A DNA stretch of 64,000 nt from Marthasterias glacialis (Eukaryota; Echinodermata; Asteroidea; Forcipulatida; Asteriidae): the NCBI GenBank assembly GCA_911728455.2, contig OU452219.1:23743219-23807218 (forward strand), given 5' to 3'. The translations under genes and the position numbers were made by a program. Every line of letters starts with the position of its first letter. Within the stretch, counting starts at the first letter, position 1. A model generated the notes under the pieces. The model was given only the letters and a program-made list of their open reading frames with translations, had not been told where the DNA came from and did no database searches. Shown here in pieces: positions 60,718-64,000 of this stretch.

Positions 60718-60905
60718 AAGCAGCTCGTTCATGAGCGTTTAGACCACCGCAGCTATGGCCGCCTCACACGCGCGTCGACGCACAGGTACTGTGAATCCTC
60801 CATGCTGATTGGTACATATGCGCGGCTGACACGCTATTAATGTGGCGCGCACGTGTGCGGCGGCCAAAGCTGCTGTGGTGTAAACCACCATGAACGAGCT
60901 GCTCA
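60718..60905. mobile_element. GC-rich palindromic MITE family A, copy 2
   Basis: AAGCAGCTCGTTCATGAGCG on the left pairs with ACCATGAACGAGCTGCTC on the right. GCAGCTATGGCCGCC pairs with GGCGGCCAAAGCTGC. The centre has CTCCATGCTGATTGGTACAT, as in the copy at 3215-3400. It is flanked by CTAATG-type sequence on the left and GATTAATG on the right. Confidence 0.85.
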
Positions 60906-61000
60906 GATTAATGTTTAGGAATGAGCTCAGTTCCCCTACCCCATCCAAAAACATGGAAAAAACAAACAAGTAAAATAAAATCACGCATAAATACCTACAA

Positions 61001-61230
61001 TTGACCCACTATTCGCCTGATGTCGTAATCACAATAATCTTTGTTACGCCATTTGGGAGTCAATGTCCCACTGTGTTATAATAGAGGTCAGTTGTGTCAA
61101 AACAGTGTACTGCTCATTTTAGGCGACGTGGCGTTCACATGATCACCACAATGTTTGCGGGCAGTTTGACTCCCAAATGGCGAGCATGACAGACAGTAGC
61201 TGTGTGTGACGTTGGTGCAAGGGGTCAGTA
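61001..61230. mobile_element. Palindromic MITE family B, copy 4
   Basis: TTGACCCACTATTCGCCTGA then TGTCGTAATCACAATAATC on the left; GTGTGTGACGTTGGTGCAAG then GGGTCAGT on the right. Inner arms are CGCCATTTGGGAGTCAATGT and TTTGACTCCCAAATGGCGAG. It is the longest family B copy and the most regular palindrome of the four. Confidence 0.8.
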
Positions 61231-62684
61231 CATTGACACATTTAAAAATCTAATTCTAACATTAAATCCAAAATTCATTTTAAAAAGTATGTTAAATTAC
61301 ATGTGTGTGGACTGCCACGCAACGCCATCAGAGAAGGGTTATTTGAACAACTTTTGAGAAACCTTTGCCAAAGACACCAGAATGTGTGGATGATGGGCTT
61401 GGTCTGGTCTCTCACTCAGTAGTCCTTTGATAAGCTTTCTAGCCATTAGTGTGTGTGTTTACATGATGATTACAGAGTTCGATGTTATTACGCTAACGAT
61501 ATCCAAACATTGTCAGCTCAAATGCCCACAGTGTCTTCTGCTGCCAATCACTAAGTGCCCCATTTGGGCCGAGACCAGATCCTGCTGTTTTTGGTGCTGG
61601 GTCTGTGGGTAGATTGCTCCTGTACATACAGTATGAGCTTTTAGTGTAAATTCAATTCAAGGGCTATGCTTTTTACCATGCATTAACTCGGTCTTAAGTA
61701 AAGTAGTGCTGTGGGGTTGGTAATTAATAAGAGTAATGTAAAAGATGATGGTTTTGTACAGTAATGGACCGTGCCTGGTCAAACAACGTTTGTGTTTACT
61801 TCAATGATTGGATAAAATGGTGGTGACATCAAAGATCATCTTGACAACAGCATCGGGACTTTTAGATGTGATTAAGACTTAATTGAAGTAATCCTATCAT
61901 ATGCAATGTGACGGGAACTCGAACACCCTTTGTATAACTCTGCAGTCCTAGTAACAGTTCTGTAGATTCTGCAGTTTTGTTGTTGTTGAAGAATCCAGTG
62001 TGTCAGTCAAGACCTGTATATCTCATTACAGTAAGGGTAGTTTATTTCCACCGCCGCGCGGAAAACATGAATAGTCTCTAGAGAAACCATCGTCCTCTAG
62101 GTTCCGACACTACCCGTGTTTCTCCCAAACTTTTTGATTCCAATGGAAGATTTGGAACATGCAATACAAACGGGCTGTTTGTCAAAGAATCAATACACAG
62201 ACTCAGGCGAAGCAGTCATGGTGGTTTAGAAAGCAATTTCCCAGTGAGTGAAAGTGTCAATATGGGTCAGAAACCATTGCCATTCATCAATAAATAATGA
62301 CTTCACACTCGACTCCTCATCGGCAAGGAATCATGACCAGATTAAATCAGAAGTCCACCAACAAAAGACTCGCAAACTCGTCTCATACAAAATTGATCCT
62401 TTCTCTTGCTCCGGAGGCATTCGAGAATGTGTTTTCCTTCTTGGAGAAGGAAAACATGCAGAATGGTAGCCTCAAGATAAAAGAAATTTCCCCTTTCCTT
62501 TAGCATTTGGTGTAGCTGTCTGCGAACTCTTCAAGGATGTGTTCAACAAATACTTTGGTTCAGAGGACAGGTTGGTCAGGTCGATGGATTTATGTTACAT
62601 GTACTTTAATGGTATCTGTTCAAGGACTTTTAAAGATAAAATACAACTTTTGTGATAATTAGAGTACATTATTGTACGTCTTGC

Positions 62685-62955
62685 ACCAGGGATATCAAGT
62701 ATTATATAACACGCAAGCAGATCCTTGTCATTTGATTGGAGGATGGTCGGTCACGTGATAGCAAATAAAGGTACCATTGCACGCTACGTCATTCACCGTG
62801 CATTTTTCGTTCCATCCGATTTGTTCCATTGCACGCTCGCCCGCCCTCCATTGACGAAAGTGACTATTCGATTAAAAATGGCTAAAGCTTATTATACTTT
62901 ATAGTGTTATCCTCCAATCAAATGACAAAGATCTACTTGGATGTTACATAAAACA
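62685..62955. mobile_element. Inverted pair of family D outer ends
   Basis: GATCCTTGTCATTTGATTGG then AGGAT near 62701-62725 is the reverse complement of ATCCTCCAATCAAATGACAA near 62909-62928. The outward sequences also pair: TTATATAACACGCAAGCAGA with the TTGGATGTTACATAAAAC side. The spacer contains CCATTGCACGCTACG and CCATTGCACGCTCGC direct repeats. With the adjoining hairpin at 62913-63120 this may be one composite element. Confidence 0.65.
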
Positions 62956-63120
62956 AATAATGAATGTTTTTCATTCAGGCAATAGTAAGAATATTTTCAT
63001 AAGTTGAAAGATGGAATGTTCCATTCAACTCGGCTTCGCCTCGTTGAATGGAACATTCCATCTTTCAACAAATGAAAATATTCTTACTATTGCACTCATA
63101 AACATTCATTATTTGTATAC
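62913..63120 (+). mobile_element. Hairpin element family D, best copy
   Basis: Left end CCAATCAAATGACAAAGATC then ACATAAAACAAATAATGAAT. A nearly perfect stem of about 80 bp per arm runs to the centre CTCGGCTTCGCCTCG at 63029-63043. Arms include GAAAGATGGAATGTTCCATT on one side and AATGGAACATTCCATCTTTC on the other. The right end reads CATAAACATTCATTATTTGT. Non-coding. Confidence 0.85.
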
Positions 63121-63305
63121 TATATACCACACACACAAAGAGCATTGTGATTTAATTGACCGATCCAATAAGCCTCGCCTACCTTAGCAACTGCCTACCA
63201 ACAGCACATGGTGTGACTTTCTTGCCACGATCGTAGCGGTGGTTCGGTTGCAACCACGAGTTTCATGAGTTTCCGTGTCTATTTTGTGTTTGTTGTGAAA
63301 CAATT

Positions 63306-63511
63306 TCAAATGACAAGGATCTATGGGTGAGTTATATAAAACAAATATTGAATGCATTTCGTTTGTGCATTGTCGTAGAATATAATCATGGGGTGAAATC
63401 TGGCTTTTCCATTTTACTCTGCTTCGCCTAGTGAAATGGAATAGAACAGATTTCACCTCGTGATTGTATTCTGCCAACAGTGCGCTGAAATTCATCCAAT
63501 ATTTGTATATT
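63306..63511 (+). mobile_element. Hairpin element family D, copy 4
   Basis: Left end TCAAATGACAAGGATCTATG then GTTATATAAAACAAATATTG. The stem is centred on CTCTGCTTCGCCTAG at 63417-63431. The arms GGTGAAATCTGGCTTTTCCA and TGGAATAGAACAGATTTCAC are complementary to each other but unlike those of the neighbouring copy. Right end ATCCAATATTTGTATAT. Confidence 0.8.
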
Positions 63512-63557
63512 TATATGTCAAGCAGTACATGGAAGTATGATTTACATGTATCATGTG

Positions 63558-63734
63558 CAGGCCTGATACTTAATGGAGGCAGCAGAGGCAATTGCCTCCA
63601 TGCCCCTTCAGCCATGAACATGGCCTCTTTAAAATGGTCTGGTAGAAATTTAGATTATTTTCCTTCATAGAGTTGCCCTTTACTTAGTAAAAACTACCTT
63701 GCCCTTACATTTACAGCAGCAGTATCAGACCCTG
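63558..63734 (+). mobile_element. TIR element family C, copy with AGTATCAG end
   Basis: Starts CAGGCCTGATACTTAATGGA and ends AGCAGTATCAGACCCTG, giving an imperfect terminal inverted repeat. The interior has GGCAATTGCCTCCATGCCCC and AGAGTTGCCCTTTACTTAG in the same order as 32470-32655. Non-coding. A clear target duplication is not seen. Confidence 0.8.
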
Positions 63735-64000
63735 CATAATGTGCGACTGCGTACCTCGATAAAGAGTAAAATGCAAATTAGTATTTACATTTGAATCTGA
63801 AATTGTAATAGGTGTAAACTTTGTACTGATACACTGGAATTTATGCAACATTTCTTGGAAGTCTGTTAGTCTCAGGTGGCTCAATTTGTAACAAGCACAC
63901 CACAGATGAATGGTAAATCAGCATTTCCTCGCATGATGTGGCTGTAATTTTATTTTTATTTTATTTATTATTTTTTTTTTTTCTTTTACAGATTTGAGGA

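Larger units (their letters stand above)
53177..64000 (+). other. Intron 3 of the PLC beta gene (start; continues beyond the window)
   Basis: Begins with donor GTAAGC. No segment in 53177-64000 encodes the expected DPKI-type continuation in phase 0. The listed content is a MITE at 53294, a LINE fragment at 55628, a MITE at 59118, a GC-rich MITE at 60718, a family B MITE at 61001, two family D hairpins and a family C element near the end. I see nothing assignable in 53490-55620, 55920-59117, 59312-60717, 61231-62680 and 63740-64000, apart from a strong polypyrimidine tract and CAG at 63967-63991. Confidence 0.75.

Noticed and set aside
1..64000. CRISPR array, operon or bacterial mobile element
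   Set aside because: The sequence is eukaryotic, with spliced exons, SINEs, LINE tails and MITEs. The tandem repeats have no unique spacers of CRISPR type.

Overview
The window is eukaryotic, intron-rich and AT-rich, and is dominated by dispersed short repeats. The only gene I can support is the 5' part of a phospholipase C beta gene of the PLCB4/norpA type, on the plus strand. The mix of palindromic MITE-like elements, tRNA-derived SINEs, LINE tails and very frequent TACATGTA-type motifs points to a marine invertebrate. A deuterostome such as an echinoderm is my best guess; this is inference from repeat style and not proven by any gene here. Layout: positions 1-5762 are upstream of the gene and hold SINE and MITE copies but no coding exon I can recognise. 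Positions 5763-6402 are a GC-richer, apparently repeat-free stretch that probably carries the 5' untranslated leader, possibly split by a short intron. Coding exon 1 is 6403-6486, exon 2 is 35905-35985 and exon 3 is 53117-53176. Together they give the first 75 codons of the protein, the start of its N-terminal PH domain. All three junctions are phase 0 with good GT/AG sites. Intron 1 is 29.4 kb, intron 2 is 17.1 kb, and intron 3 runs past the window end. The introns carry nearly everything else. Intron 1 holds LINE 3' ends, several tRNA-derived SINEs and several palindromic MITE families. Intron 2 holds four separate minisatellites, including a 3.8-kb array of a 19-bp G-rich unit at 43314-47130. 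The two very long antisense reading frames over that array are artefacts: the unit has no stop codon in any minus-strand frame. Intron 3 holds a LINE C-terminal fragment and more MITEs. The most unusual material is repeat biology: a hairpin family with a conserved CTCGGCTTCGCCTCG-type centre whose arms differ between copies yet stay self-complementary; a TIR element that landed in a short tandem array and left a 6-bp duplication; a nested MITE-in-MITE insertion; and a switch-region-like G-rich array oriented so that the PLC pre-mRNA is G-rich. No new protein-coding system, RNA gene, CRISPR array or operon is visible.
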